A stretch of DNA of 64,000 nucleotides, from positions 1-64,000 of the forward strand of contig NZ_BMNQ01000007.1 in the NCBI RefSeq assembly GCF_014646635.1, read 5' to 3'. Each line of letters starts with the position of its first letter. The stretch's first letter is position 1. The position numbers and the translations under genes are program-made. The notes under the pieces are model-generated. The model worked only from the letters and a program-made list of their open reading frames with translations. It did not search any database and was not told the DNA's origin. Positions 43,802-52,778 of the stretch are shown here, one piece after another. This DNA comes from Lentibacillus kapialis. GTDB taxonomy: Bacteria; Bacillota; Bacilli; Bacillales; Amphibacillaceae.

Positions 43802-45538
43802 TCAATTTTTTACTGAATCACCTTCAATAGTACTTACAAAGAATGGAAATTCCTCTGTCGTGATATTGTCCACAACTTCATTGTTCGATGTATCAATCAC
43901 GGCTACTTTATTTTCCATACTGACCGCAACATGAGCTCTTTCCCCGTTTGCTGTAACAGCAATGCCATGTGGTCCCTTCCCTACCTTAATTTCCTTGATT
44001 TCTTTTCTTTTTGAAAGGTCTATCACTGAAACAAAGTCGGTTCCAATGTTTGCTACGTAGGCATATTTACCGTTTGGGGTAATGTCTATAACGTGATGAC
44101 CAACACCTGTCGGGATCGTTGTCACCATTTTCTCTTTGTCAAGATCAATCACACCTACTGCATTTTCACTCGTTAACGACACAAGCAATGTATTCTTGTC
44201 AGGTATAATATTGATGTTATGTGGTGCCCCATTAACACCTTCAATCGTGTCAACCACTGTTTGGGTGGAAGTATCAATCACGGATACTGTGTTTGAACCT
44301 GTATTTGTGATATAAAATTTGCTGCTATCCGGACTGGAGACCCCGTTATGGGGGGAGTTTCCAACTTCAATCTTGCCCACCGGTTTCATCGATTGCATGT
44401 CAATGACAGTCACCGTACCTTCTCCTTCGTTGATCACATACGCCCATTCGCCATCCGGGGTGAAATTGACTCCTTTCGGTGTTTTCCCAACCGGTATGGT
44501 TTTAACGACTTGATTGGTCTGGGTGTTTATAATCGACACATTTTCTGAACCACTGTTGACCACGTAATCATATTTGCCGTTTGGGGACACTTCATTGTAG
44601 GTTGGTTTCCTTCCAACCTGAATTGCATCTATAACCTTGTTATTATTTGGATTAATGACCTGGATCCCACTTGCATCACGGTTGTTTACATACAACATAT
44701 GTAAGTTACCCATTCCTTTGGAACGGGTAACTTGTTGAGCTGAAGCTATCTTTTGTTTGAATTGTTTAAGCTTGTCCGTTGTTTCGTCAACCAGCTGTTT
44801 CACCTTGCCGGTATCCGGCTGATTTTTTTTCGCTTCAGAGATTAACGGATACAAGCTTTTTTCAATATTTTCGTAGGCTTCGGCATTACGCTTTTCAATT
44901 TTCTTTTCAATTGGTTCCCAGCTTTCTGAGAGAGCCTTCCCTTTTTCATTTAAATTTTTCGCATCATCGGTTGAAGATTTCGCTGTATTTTTTAAATCGT
45001 GAAGGGAGGATAATACCTTTTCTATCCCTTCTGATAACGACGTAGTTCGATCTTTGTTGATGTGTTGTTGAAATGTTTGGTCATTGACTACATACCAGGC
45101 GTCTTTAACTTCCTGACCGTTCACCTTACCTTTTTCTTTATCCTTAACAAAGTAATAAAGTGGATAACCCTTGTACGTTGTTTGCTTTTCACCTGTATCT
45201 TGTCTGGTAATTGTTCCAAAATCACTTTTATCGTAGCCTTTAGGCACATTAAGATCTTTGGTATAATATGCTGGCCAATTTTTGAGACACTTGCCTTTGC
45301 AGTTGCTGACGTTTTTTTCATCCTTTGTAAATATATAAAGGGTCATCCCTTTCGAATCTGCCAAATACTTGCCGACTTTTTCGTTGTCCATCACCTGCAT
45401 GCCAGTTTTTACATCCTCTCCTTTTTCTTTACTTTGGTCTCCATTTTCTGCATCATTTTCGCTGTCACCTGAACACGCCGTAAGAACCAATACCGCTATC
45501 AAGACTGCTGCGAGGATCCATAATTTTTGTTTTTTCAT
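43802..45538 (-). CDS. Lipoprotein with COG4315 repeats and a YVTN beta-propeller
   Basis: The 578-residue protein has a lipobox (VLTAC, Cys about 22) and then two COG4315-type repeats of about 50 residues (LADSKGMTLYIFTKD with CKGKCLKNWPAYY; YKGYPLYYFVKDKEKGKVNG). A coiled-coil segment follows at about 160-260. A seven-bladed YVTN propeller takes up the rest, each blade reading like VSIINTQTNQVVKTIPVG. Both modules occur in exported proteins; their ligands are not known. The gene lies upstream of an ECF sigma/anti-sigma pair, which may control it. It follows AGGTGTTTAG. Confidence 0.85.
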   Translation of the reverse strand: MKKQKLWILAAVLIAVLVLTACSGDSENDAENGDQSKEKGEDVKTGMQVMDNEKVGKYLADSKGMTLYIFTKDEKNVSNCKGKCLKNWPAYYTKDLNVPKGYDKSDFGTITRQDTGEKQTTYKGYPLYYFVKDKEKGKVNGQEVKDAWYVVNDQTFQQHINKDRTTSLSEGIEKVLSSLHDLKNTAKSSTDDAKNLNEKGKALSESWEPIEKKIEKRNAEAYENIEKSLYPLISEAKKNQPDTGKVKQLVDETTDKLKQFKQKIASAQQVTRSKGMGNLHMLYVNNRDASGIQVINPNNNKVIDAIQVGRKPTYNEVSPNGKYDYVVNSGSENVSIINTQTNQVVKTIPVGKTPKGVNFTPDGEWAYVINEGEGTVTVIDMQSMKPVGKIEVGNSPHNGVSSPDSSKFYITNTGSNTVSVIDTSTQTVVDTIEGVNGAPHNINIIPDKNTLLVSLTSENAVGVIDLDKEKMVTTIPTGVGHHVIDITPNGKYAYVANIGTDFVSVIDLSKRKEIKEIKVGKGPHGIAVTANGERAHVAVSMENKVAVIDTSNNEVVDNITTEEFPFFVSTIEGDSVKN

Positions 45539-45696
45539 CTAAACACCTCCAAAAAATTCTTTTCATTTAAGTTAACGAAGAAAAGCAACGTTCGGTTTGG
45601 TATGAATTTTTAATTTTTGATTGAATTATTGAGCAATTAGTAACCCTGGTTTTGACTTGAACATCTGAAAATGGCTGTTTATAAATTGACGATAGA

Positions 45697-45733
45697 TAAA
45701 AAAAGACCTCCATTATGCCATGAAGGTCTTTTC
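45697..45733 (-). terminator. Terminator of the thi operon
   Basis: On the minus strand AAAAGACCT pairs with AGGTCTTTT and is followed by more T residues; it lies 25 bases after thiE. Confidence 0.88.
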
Positions 45734-45757
45734 CTTTAATATATTTAGAGAGAGAAC

Positions 45758-46363
45758 TCAAAGCTTTTTGACAGCTGCGCCGATATTGTCAGCTCTCGTG
45801 ATAGCTGAAATGACAGCAGTCCCATCGGCTCCGGCATCTATGACAGAAGACGCGTTCTCTTCAGTAATCCCGCCTATTCCGACAATCGGTATGTTGGGAT
45901 ATTGGATCCTCAAGTCTCTGATCCATTTCAGACCGACTGCTTGTGCAGCATCGTCCTTGGATGATGTTGCAAATACCGATCCTGCTCCGAGATAGTCAGC
46001 CAGTTGGACGGTGCTGTTGTCAGCTTCAGTTTGATTTGATACTGACAGACCAATGATTTTATCGGGAAACATCTTCCGCACTTTTTCCAGCTGCATGTCA
46101 TCCTGTCCGACATGAATACCGTCAGCTGCCAGCGGTTCAACCAGGTCTATATCATCGTTTATGAAAAACATGATGTTATGGCGGGCACAAATGTCGCGCA
46201 GTCTGCGTCCCAAAGCCAACTTTTTTTCATAGGTTAATGATCCTTCACCTTTTTCCCGGAACTGAAAAGCGGTGATACCGGACTTTGCCGCTTCCTCAAG
46301 GATGTCCTCGGGTTTCCGGTCACAGTTCTGACTCCCCATGATAAAGTATTTTCTTAGATTCAT
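45758..46363 (-). CDS. thiE: Thiamin-phosphate synthase
   Basis: The 201-residue TIM-barrel enzyme joins the pyrimidine and thiazole phosphates. Typical blocks are AFQFREKGEGS, FFINDDIDLVEPLAADGIHVGQDD, VFATSSKDDA and VGIGGITEENASSVIDAGADG. It is the last gene of the thiW-tenA-thiD-thiM-thiE salvage operon, three bases after thiM. Confidence 0.95.
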   Translation of the reverse strand: MNLRKYFIMGSQNCDRKPEDILEEAAKSGITAFQFREKGEGSLTYEKKLALGRRLRDICARHNIMFFINDDIDLVEPLAADGIHVGQDDMQLEKVRKMFPDKIIGLSVSNQTEADNSTVQLADYLGAGSVFATSSKDDAAQAVGLKWIRDLRIQYPNIPIVGIGGITEENASSVIDAGADGTAVISAITRADNIGAAVKKL

Positions 46364-46366
46364 AAG

Positions 46367-47137
46367 TTACGTCCTTTCAAGTTCGGCAGGGTCGAGCGAT
46401 AGCGCATCGATGAAATGGGGGAGAAATGTCCCCGGGCCATTGACGTCTCTTTGTCTGGCAGCATGTTCTGCGGCGAGCCCGTAAAACTCAAGAGCGGTTA
46501 ATGCCTGTTGACCGCTGGCTTCGTTTGTTGTCAGGCAGGCTGTTAAGATCGATCCAAGCAGGCAGCCGGCACCGGTGATTTTACCTAGAATCGAATGACC
46601 GGATTGATTCTGCAAAACCTCATCACCAGTGCAAATAACATCCGTTTTGCCGGTGACCACAGCAACAGTCTGATACGTTTTAGCCACTTTAGCAGCGATT
46701 TCATCGGCATTGCCTTCACCGACTGATTCGACACCTTTTGTTTCCCACGGAATTTCAACCAGGTGTGCGAGTTCACCGGCATTTCCTTTGATCATTGTCG
46801 GCTTTACTTGTTCCAGAATGCTCCTTGCAGCTGTCGTCCGGAATGGTGTTGCTGCAACGCCAACCGGGTCCAGGACGACCGGAATCCCTTTTTCATTGGC
46901 AGCAACACCTGCACGAATCATCCCTGAAAGCTCATCAGCAGTTAACGTCCCGATATTGAGAAGGACACCATTGGCATTTGAAGCCATATCGGCAGCTTCA
47001 TCTTCAGCCTTAGCCATAACTGGCGCTGCTCCGAATGATAACAGCCCGTTAGCTGAAAAATTCATAACCACCTGATTGGTCAGGTGTTGGATAAGCGGCA
47101 TCGTTTCGCGTGCTTCTTGAATAATGGCTTGTTTCAT
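46367..47137 (-). CDS. thiM: Hydroxyethylthiazole kinase
   Basis: The 256-residue kinase salvages thiazole. It has PLIQHLTNQVVMNFSANGLL, VLDPVGVAATPFRT, IKGNAGELAHL and the ATP site ITGAGCLLGSILTA. The ATG directly follows the thiD stop (TAAATG), indicating translational coupling. Confidence 0.95.
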   Translation of the reverse strand: MKQAIIQEARETMPLIQHLTNQVVMNFSANGLLSFGAAPVMAKAEDEAADMASNANGVLLNIGTLTADELSGMIRAGVAANEKGIPVVLDPVGVAATPFRTTAARSILEQVKPTMIKGNAGELAHLVEIPWETKGVESVGEGNADEIAAKVAKTYQTVAVVTGKTDVICTGDEVLQNQSGHSILGKITGAGCLLGSILTACLTTNEASGQQALTALEFYGLAAEHAARQRDVNGPGTFLPHFIDALSLDPAELERT

Positions 47138-47941
47138 TTACTTCACCCTTTCCATTCGATGTGCCCACTGATTGGTCGGGCCGTTCCCTTGTCCGATCGA
47201 AAATGAATGACAAATAGCTGCCGTTATAAAGTCCTTTGCCCTCTGGACGGCATCCGGCAGCTTGTAACCGTGGGTAACATAGGCCGTAATGGCTGCTGAA
47301 TAGGTACATCCGGTTCCGTGTGTGTTTTGCGTATCGATTCGTTCGGTTGAGAAAGTATGCATTGTTTCCCCATCAAACAAAAAGTCGGCTGCTTGACTTT
47401 GCATATGACCGCCTTTCACTAAAGCAGCTCCTGCACCGAATTCATCGACAATCTGTTTGGCAGCCTGTTGCATGTCGTCGGGTGTTTTAATCGTTTCTCC
47501 GGTAATCACCTCTGCCTCCGGTATATTCGGTGTGACCAATGCCGATAATGGCAGCAGATTCTCACGTAAATACTTACGGGAATCCTCCGCGATTAATGTG
47601 TGACCGCTCGTTGTCATCATAACCGGATCCATAATATAAGGGGAATCCAGTCCGGAAATCTTCTCAATCACGGCGTCCATAATATCAATGTCAGCCAGCA
47701 TGCCGGTTTTGAACGCCTGGAACGGGATATCGGAAAGAACCGATTTTAGTTGCTGCTTAATCATAGACACTGACATATGCTGTACGTCCTGGACGCCTGT
47801 CGTATTTTGAGCAACCACAGAGGTGATAACCGACATACCATACGTTTTTAATTCCTGAAATGTCTTCAAGTCAGCCTGGATGCCGGCGCCGCCGCTTGGG
47901 TCGGTGCCGGCAATTGTCAATGCTGCGGGTATATGCGTCAC
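47138..47941 (-). CDS. thiD: Hydroxymethylpyrimidine (phosphate) kinase
   Basis: The start is placed at GTG 47941, which overlaps the tenA stop by four bases (GTGA) and follows GAGAAGGTGAGC; a longer in-frame start at 47977 lies inside tenA. The 267 residues include LTIAGTDPSGGAGIQADLKT, MDPVMMTTSGHTLI, LVKGGHMQSQAADFL and the catalytic NTHGTGCTYSAAI. It phosphorylates HMP twice for thiamin synthesis or salvage. Confidence 0.93.
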   Translation of the reverse strand: MTHIPAALTIAGTDPSGGAGIQADLKTFQELKTYGMSVITSVVAQNTTGVQDVQHMSVSMIKQQLKSVLSDIPFQAFKTGMLADIDIMDAVIEKISGLDSPYIMDPVMMTTSGHTLIAEDSRKYLRENLLPLSALVTPNIPEAEVITGETIKTPDDMQQAAKQIVDEFGAGAALVKGGHMQSQAADFLFDGETMHTFSTERIDTQNTHGTGCTYSAAITAYVTHGYKLPDAVQRAKDFITAAICHSFSIGQGNGPTNQWAHRMERVK

Positions 47942-48624
47942 TGGCTGCTCACCTTCTCTCCAGGCCATTCTTCGCACGTGTAAGCCATCTCCCAGAAGGC
48001 CAGCTCCAATTGACAGCTTTTCCGGAACGCTTCTTTTATATGTTTTTGTTCCTCATGTGAAGCATCTTCTGCAATTTTGTCCAGGCGCTGCCTCATGTTT
48101 CTGGTTATGTCACGAGTACTTTCATCGGCATAAAAGCTAATCCATTGGTAAAATGGATGATCAGCTGATGGAGCATATTTTGTTTTTAATTCCTGGCCGA
48201 TTTCCAAATAAGTCCATGGGCAAGGCAAAAGGGCACCAATGGTTTCGCCTAAACCACCCATATGAGCGTGATACATCATATGCTTCATATAATGATCGGC
48301 GGTCGGCGGAAGCGGATAATCCTGAAGTTCCACATAGCCAACGCCAATATGATCACAGAAATTGTGATGCGGATGAATTTCACTGTTCAGGACAAATTGG
48401 ATTTGGTCATTAAAAAATCGCATGTCTTCGCGTTTGGCAGATTTAGAAATAGCCGTTCCATAAATTCGGATAAAAGCACTTAAATATTCATAATCAGCTT
48501 TTATATAGTGTGCAATTGCCTCATCCGGAACTTCTCCTTTGCCAATGCCATCGACAAATGGATGATTAAAAATAGTCCGGAAAATATCATCGTTTTCTTT
48601 ACGTAACATCTGTGTGAATGTCAT
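47938..48624 (-). CDS. tenA: Aminopyrimidine aminohydrolase
   Basis: The start ATG 48624 follows GGAGGTTTTAGA, giving 228 residues; an upstream in-frame ATG at 48645 lies before that site. TenA-family blocks are IFNHPFVDGIGKGEVPDEAI, YIKADYEYLSAFIRIYG, the catalytic Cys in ALLPCPWTYLEIG and the late Glu in LELAFWEMAY. TenA cleaves aminopyrimidines from degraded thiamin, feeding ThiD. It is the second gene of the riboswitch-controlled operon. Confidence 0.93.
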   Translation of the reverse strand: MTFTQMLRKENDDIFRTIFNHPFVDGIGKGEVPDEAIAHYIKADYEYLSAFIRIYGTAISKSAKREDMRFFNDQIQFVLNSEIHPHHNFCDHIGVGYVELQDYPLPPTADHYMKHMMYHAHMGGLGETIGALLPCPWTYLEIGQELKTKYAPSADHPFYQWISFYADESTRDITRNMRQRLDKIAEDASHEEQKHIKEAFRKSCQLELAFWEMAYTCEEWPGEKVSSQ

Positions 48625-48783
48625 TCTAAAACCTCCAACTATCATTGTCAGGAAGCTGTAGGAAGCGTAAAATCAGATTAATAGAAAATCAATGTGTTCC
48701 TACTCTGCCTTTCTGCGTTGGTATTCGTTCGTCTCAGGTCCAAAAGGAAATACCCCCGGCCAATATAACTTTCGCAGCTTTTC

Positions 48784-49275
48784 TCATACGTAATTTTTTA
48801 TAAAAATATCCGATCCCACTTTCGAAACGACAAACCAGCCGATTAATGCACCTGTTATGCAACTGACGAGAAACGATGGCACAAAGAAAAATGCGCCGGC
48901 TGAACTGCCCAGCAGGATACGGGCAAATGGCACGGCAAACAATGAACCGAAAACCCCGGTACCGATTGCTTCACCAAGTGCAGCCATTCCTTTTTTGTCA
49001 GTTAGGCGATATAGATAACCAGCCATAAAAGCACCGATCATCCCACCCGGAAATGCCAGCAGTGTCCCCAGACCAAGCATATTGCGGACAAGACCGATCA
49101 TAAAGGCGATGATAATTGCCGGGCCAGGACCAAGTGTGACCGCAGACATGACGTTGACCGCGTGCTGTACCGGATAGGCCTTGGCAACGCCTGCCGGAAA
49201 CCATAATAGCTGTGCGCCCAGAGTTCCAATTGCCACAAAAACAGCCATCGTTGTCAGTAAACGCGTCCGGTTCAA
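48784..49275 (-). CDS. thiW: Thiazole-type ECF transporter S component, ThiW
   Basis: The 163-residue membrane protein has five to six helices and starts at TTG 49275 after GAGGAGGG. LWFPAGVAKAYPVQHAVNVM and RNMLGLGTLLAFPGGMIGAF are typical of ThiW, the substrate-binding subunit of an energy-coupling-factor importer for the thiazole part of thiamin. It is the first gene after the TPP riboswitch. It would need the shared EcfA/EcfT energising module encoded elsewhere. Confidence 0.9.
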   Translation of the reverse strand: MNRTRLLTTMAVFVAIGTLGAQLLWFPAGVAKAYPVQHAVNVMSAVTLGPGPAIIIAFMIGLVRNMLGLGTLLAFPGGMIGAFMAGYLYRLTDKKGMAALGEAIGTGVFGSLFAVPFARILLGSSAGAFFFVPSFLVSCITGALIGWFVVSKVGSDIFIKNYV

Positions 49276-49310
49276 TTCAACCCTCCTCTCATTAGGGGCG
49301 GAAGGAAAAT

Positions 49311-49344
49311 CAAAAAAGCCAGATCCATAAAATGGACCTGGCTT
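49311..49344 (-). terminator. Attenuator terminator of the thi operon
   Basis: On the minus strand AAGCCAG.TCCA pairs with TGGA.CTGGCTT and is followed by TTTTTGATTTT, between the riboswitch and thiW. It is the expected off-state structure when TPP is bound. Confidence 0.85.
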
Positions 49345-49370
49345 GAAATAGCTGATATCAACTTGCAGTC

Positions 49371-49473
49371 AGACTACTTCCCTACGCTGGTATTAACCAG
49401 ATCAGGTCCGTAAGAGTCGGAAAGCTCAGACGCCTTTCCTCTCAGCCCGCGTTTTTTGGGCACCCCTAGTAGT
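49371..49473 (-). promoter_or_regulatory. TPP riboswitch (THI box)
   Basis: On the minus strand the conserved parts are ACTAGGGGTGCCC, GGGCTGAGAGG, GACCTGATCTGGTTAATACC and AGCGTAGGGAAGTAG. These form the pyrimidine- and pyrophosphate-sensing arms of a THI box. With the terminator that follows it should stop transcription of thiW-tenA-thiD-thiM-thiE when TPP is plentiful. Confidence 0.97.
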
Positions 49474-49479
49474 TTTGAT

Positions 49480-49854
49480 ATATATTTGTTCATTTTAAGT
49501 TTAACAAACAGTTTCGATTTTGTCATGGAATTATTAAAAATTCCAATTAATTTTGATAGAATGAAAGTCGGAATGGAAATGGTGAATGTAACCGGAGTGT
49601 GATCCCGCGTTTCCGAGTTGATGGATTTCGTATAAGGACGGGGGTTTTTCCGACGGGCAAAAAAGTATTTGAATGATTACGTATGGTAATCGTTTATTAG
49701 ATCATATTCTGCAATGGGTGACTGGCCTGACAAACAACCTGATGGAGGAAAGATTGGATGATTTTGTGGTACAATTGATGGACTATGCGGACGTCGAATA
49801 ATTCTTTTAACGTGTTGCATAGGATGTTTGAAGATGAAACGGAGGAGGACTTGT
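49480..49854. other. Gap between thi operon and DUF4064 gene
   Basis: No confident gene is seen. A 42-residue frame (ATG 49673 to TAA 49801, MITYGNRLLDHILQWVTG and on) reads protein-like but lacks a ribosome binding site. A GC-rich patch near 49600-49660 (CCCGCG... GACGGG) may fold. Confidence 0.35.
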
Positions 49855-50292
49855 ATGAGTCGAACAGGTGAAATTGTGCTGACAATTATTGGTGCACTTA
49901 TTTATGGCTTATTTACTGTTGTTGGCGGTTTTATGGTATGGCTTTTCAATAATGAGGCCGTTTGGAATCAGGCGAAAGAGGAGATAACACAGCAGCAGCC
50001 GGGAATGGCAGCGGGCGATATGGATGCCGTTCTTGGGATGATGCAGGGAAGCGGCTGGTATCTTATTATCCTTACTGTTATCAGTGTGATTTTGGGTATT
50101 GTTTCCATCGTGTTTGTGAAAGGCGATAAAAAACCCAAGGCAGCAGGAATCATTTTAATTGTGACAGCCGTGCTGAGTACGATCATTACCTTCGGGGGAA
50201 TGATATTCAGTGGTATATTCTATTTGATAGCCGGTATCATGTGCCTGGCACGGAAGGCTCCGGCACCTGTCTCTCAGGAAACAGTTGAATAA
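49855..50292 (+). CDS. DUF4064-like membrane protein
   Basis: The ATG at 49855 has GGAGGAGG six bases upstream, giving 145 residues; an in-frame ATG at 49828 lacks a site. Three or four hydrophobic segments (about residues 6-30, 68-88, 100-124) and the N-terminus SRTGEIVLTIIGALIYGLFT match the DUF4064 pattern as I recall it. Function unknown. A good terminator follows. Confidence 0.65.
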   Translation: MSRTGEIVLTIIGALIYGLFTVVGGFMVWLFNNEAVWNQAKEEITQQQPGMAAGDMDAVLGMMQGSGWYLIILTVISVILGIVSIVFVKGDKKPKAAGIILIVTAVLSTIITFGGMIFSGIFYLIAGIMCLARKAPAPVSQETVE

Positions 50293-50302
50293 GACGTGTT
50301 TT

Positions 50303-50330
50303 AAAGGGCAGCTTCAAGGCTGCTCTTTTT
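50303..50330 (+). terminator. Terminator
   Basis: AAAGGGCAGC and GCTGCTCTTT arms followed by T residues. Confidence 0.85.
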
Positions 50331-50517
50331 CTATGATATTATAGATGACTACTCCCTTGTTTAGCCGGCGAAAATCTCTGAGCTTGTACGCATTGAATTT
50401 TTAGTCCAGGCGTTTTGTTTGGAATATGAATATTTTAAATATTTACAACTCAATGTGTTTCCGTTATATTTAAATGGAACGTTAAATAATAGTACGTTGT
50501 GTGGGGGAGTGAATTCC

Positions 50518-50802
50518 ATGAGTCATGAAAATAGATTTGATAACGATCCGCGCTATAAAGTTGCCAACCGTGAAGCGCTGATTGGGGCAGGTTTGGTTAT
50601 TTTCAATTTTATCTGGTGGTTTGCTTTTGCATACGGGCTTGGTGGTAAGAACCCGTCTGAATATACATATGTTTTCGGGTTGCCGGCCTGGTTTTTTTAT
50701 AGCTGTGTAGTGGGATTCATTGTCATGGCTGTGCTAGTGACGATTGTTGTAAAAAAATGGTTTGTCGAAGTTTCGTTCGATGAAGAGGGAGATGAAACAT
50801 GA
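50518..50802 (+). CDS. yhdT: YhdT/DUF997-family protein
   Basis: ATG 50518 after GGGGGAG gives 94 residues; an earlier in-frame ATG at 50419 has no site. Two helices (about 23-42 and 57-80) and DPRYKVANREALIGAGLVIF are characteristic of YhdT, the small partner encoded before PanF in many bacteria. It overlaps panF by four bases (ATGA). Confidence 0.85.
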   Translation: MSHENRFDNDPRYKVANREALIGAGLVIFNFIWWFAFAYGLGGKNPSEYTYVFGLPAWFFYSCVVGFIVMAVLVTIVVKKWFVEVSFDEEGDET

Positions 50803-52241
50803 ATTGGCAGGCATTACTTCCATTAATTGCGATATTAGTGATTATTTTTGCTGTTGGGGTGTGGTCCAGTAAATACATAAGATCGTCAAATACGTTTATG
50901 CAGGATTATTTCCTCGGTGGAAGGAGTCTTGGCGGGTTTGTCCTGGCAATGACGATGACGGCAACATACGGCAGTGCCAGCAGTTTTATCGGAGGCCCGG
51001 GTACAGCCTATACCGAGGGGCTGGGCTGGGTATTCCTGGCGATGACCCAGGTATCAACGGGCTATTTTGTGCTGATGGTTTTAGGTAAAAAATTTGCGAT
51101 TGTGACGCGAAAGTATAAAGCGCTCACGATGGTCGACTTTTTAAAAGAACGCTATCAATCCAAGTGGGTTGTCCTGATTTCAGCGTTCAGCATTATTATC
51201 TTTTTATTTTCGGCGATGGCGGCCCAGTGGATTGGCGGTGCCCGGTTAATTGAATCATTGATTGGAATACCGTATACGAGTGCTTTATTCATTTTTGCGT
51301 TATTCGTGCTTATTTATGTAACGATCGGCGGTTTTCGGGCGGTCGCCCTAACTGATGCCATTCAAGGTTCGATAATGTTTGTCGGAACGCTCATTTTGCT
51401 GGTTGCGACGATTATTGCAGGTGGCGGCATTTCCAATATCATCTCAGGTTTAAGTGCCGAAAATCCGAATTTAATTACGCCGTATGGTGCTGAGGGAACG
51501 CTCACACCAGCCTTCGTATCGTCATTTTGGATACTGGTCGGTGTCGGCGTTGTAGCATTGCCCCAGATTACGGTCAGGGCGATGTCCTATAAGGATTCCC
51601 GTTCTATGCATCGTGCCATCATTATTGGTACGATCGTTGTTGGTGTGATTATGTTGAATATGCACTTGATCGGGGTGTTTGCCCGGCCGATTTTACCTGG
51701 CATTGAAGTCGGTGATAAGGTTATGCCGCTGATAGCATTGGAAGTTATGCCAAACTGGCTTGCAGGTATTGTGCTTGCAGCCCCAATGGCAGCCATCATG
51801 TCAACGGTCGATTCATTGCTGCTCCTGGTCAGTTCATCAGTTGTTAAAGATGTTTATTTGAATTATGTCGAACCAAAGGCGACATACCAGCGGGTCAAAC
51901 GGTTGAGTATTGGTGTGACAGCGACTCTAGGGATTATTGTATTCCTGATGGCGCTTAACCCGCCTGATCTGATAATCTGGCTGAACCTGTTTGCCTTTGG
52001 TGGGCTTGAAGCGGCATTTATCTGGCCGATTGTTATGGGTCTGTACTGGAGCAAAGGGAATAAATTCGGTGCGCTTGCGTCCATGGTCGCCGGCGTCGGT
52101 CTTTATATTATATCAGATACATTCTTCCCGCAGCCATTTGGCCTACATTCGGTCGTGCTACCGGTCGTGGTGTCGTTCTTTGTTTATGTCTTGGTGAGTC
52201 TGGGAACCCGAAATGCATCCATAAGTGAGGCTGCAAGCTGA
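50799..52241 (+). CDS. panF: Sodium/pantothenate symporter
   Basis: The 480-residue solute:sodium symporter has about 13 helices. Typical parts are DYFLGGRSLGGFVLAMTMTA, YGSASSFIGGPGTAYTEGLG and GGFRAVALTDAIQGSIM. The pairing with YhdT and the overall pattern support pantothenate as substrate. A terminator follows at about 52286. Confidence 0.9.
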   Translation: MNWQALLPLIAILVIIFAVGVWSSKYIRSSNTFMQDYFLGGRSLGGFVLAMTMTATYGSASSFIGGPGTAYTEGLGWVFLAMTQVSTGYFVLMVLGKKFAIVTRKYKALTMVDFLKERYQSKWVVLISAFSIIIFLFSAMAAQWIGGARLIESLIGIPYTSALFIFALFVLIYVTIGGFRAVALTDAIQGSIMFVGTLILLVATIIAGGGISNIISGLSAENPNLITPYGAEGTLTPAFVSSFWILVGVGVVALPQITVRAMSYKDSRSMHRAIIIGTIVVGVIMLNMHLIGVFARPILPGIEVGDKVMPLIALEVMPNWLAGIVLAAPMAAIMSTVDSLLLLVSSSVVKDVYLNYVEPKATYQRVKRLSIGVTATLGIIVFLMALNPPDLIIWLNLFAFGGLEAAFIWPIVMGLYWSKGNKFGALASMVAGVGLYIISDTFFPQPFGLHSVVLPVVVSFFVYVLVSLGTRNASISEAAS

Positions 52242-52285
52242 TGCATTGGACTGATTGAGGAGGTCGTTCGTTTCGTGAACCGGAT

Positions 52286-52328
52286 GTAAAAATAAAAGCC
52301 GCTTGACCTCAGTGGACAAACGGCTTTA
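52286..52328. terminator. Hairpin between panF and the stress-protein gene
   Basis: AAAAGCCG.TTG and CAA.CGGCTTT arms between two converging genes. Confidence 0.7.
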
Positions 52329-52340
52329 CATGTTCTTGGA

Positions 52341-52760
52341 TTAACGAGCCACTAGTACAGGTAGTTCGGTTCGGTTCAGGACGGCATGGGCAACACTTCC
52401 GAGCAATGAACGGTCAAAAAATCCACGACCGTGACTTCCAACAATGATTATGTCAGCATTTTTTTCTTTGGCAACGTCACAGATGGTTGTACTTGGATGA
52501 CCGACTTTGTGCACAAAATGTACATGATTCTTCCATTCCGTATACATCTGGTTTTCGACTGTATTTCTTATGTCTTTTTTAATCTGATCTTCGTAACGGT
52601 CAATCACATCCGGGATATAATCGTAGGCATAATTTTCTTTGGCAGTCACGTAAAGCACGTATAATTCTGCTTCCGGCCAAGCTTTGAGATAATCTTTGAC
52701 CATTTCCCCGGCATGTTTGGATGATTCCGACCCGTCCGTAGCAAATAAGATAGAATTCAC
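52341..52760 (-). CDS. Universal stress protein (UspA family)
   Basis: The 139-residue protein has ILFATDGSESSKHAGEM and the ATP-binding signature IIVGSHGRGFFDRSLLGSVAHAVLN. Its GTG start follows GAGGGGGATAC. It follows the exporter gene by 18 bases on the same strand, so the two may be co-transcribed. Confidence 0.93.
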   Translation of the reverse strand: MNSILFATDGSESSKHAGEMVKDYLKAWPEAELYVLYVTAKENYAYDYIPDVIDRYEDQIKKDIRNTVENQMYTEWKNHVHFVHKVGHPSTTICDVAKEKNADIIIVGSHGRGFFDRSLLGSVAHAVLNRTELPVLVAR

Positions 52761-52778
52761 GAAAGTATCCCCCTCTTT

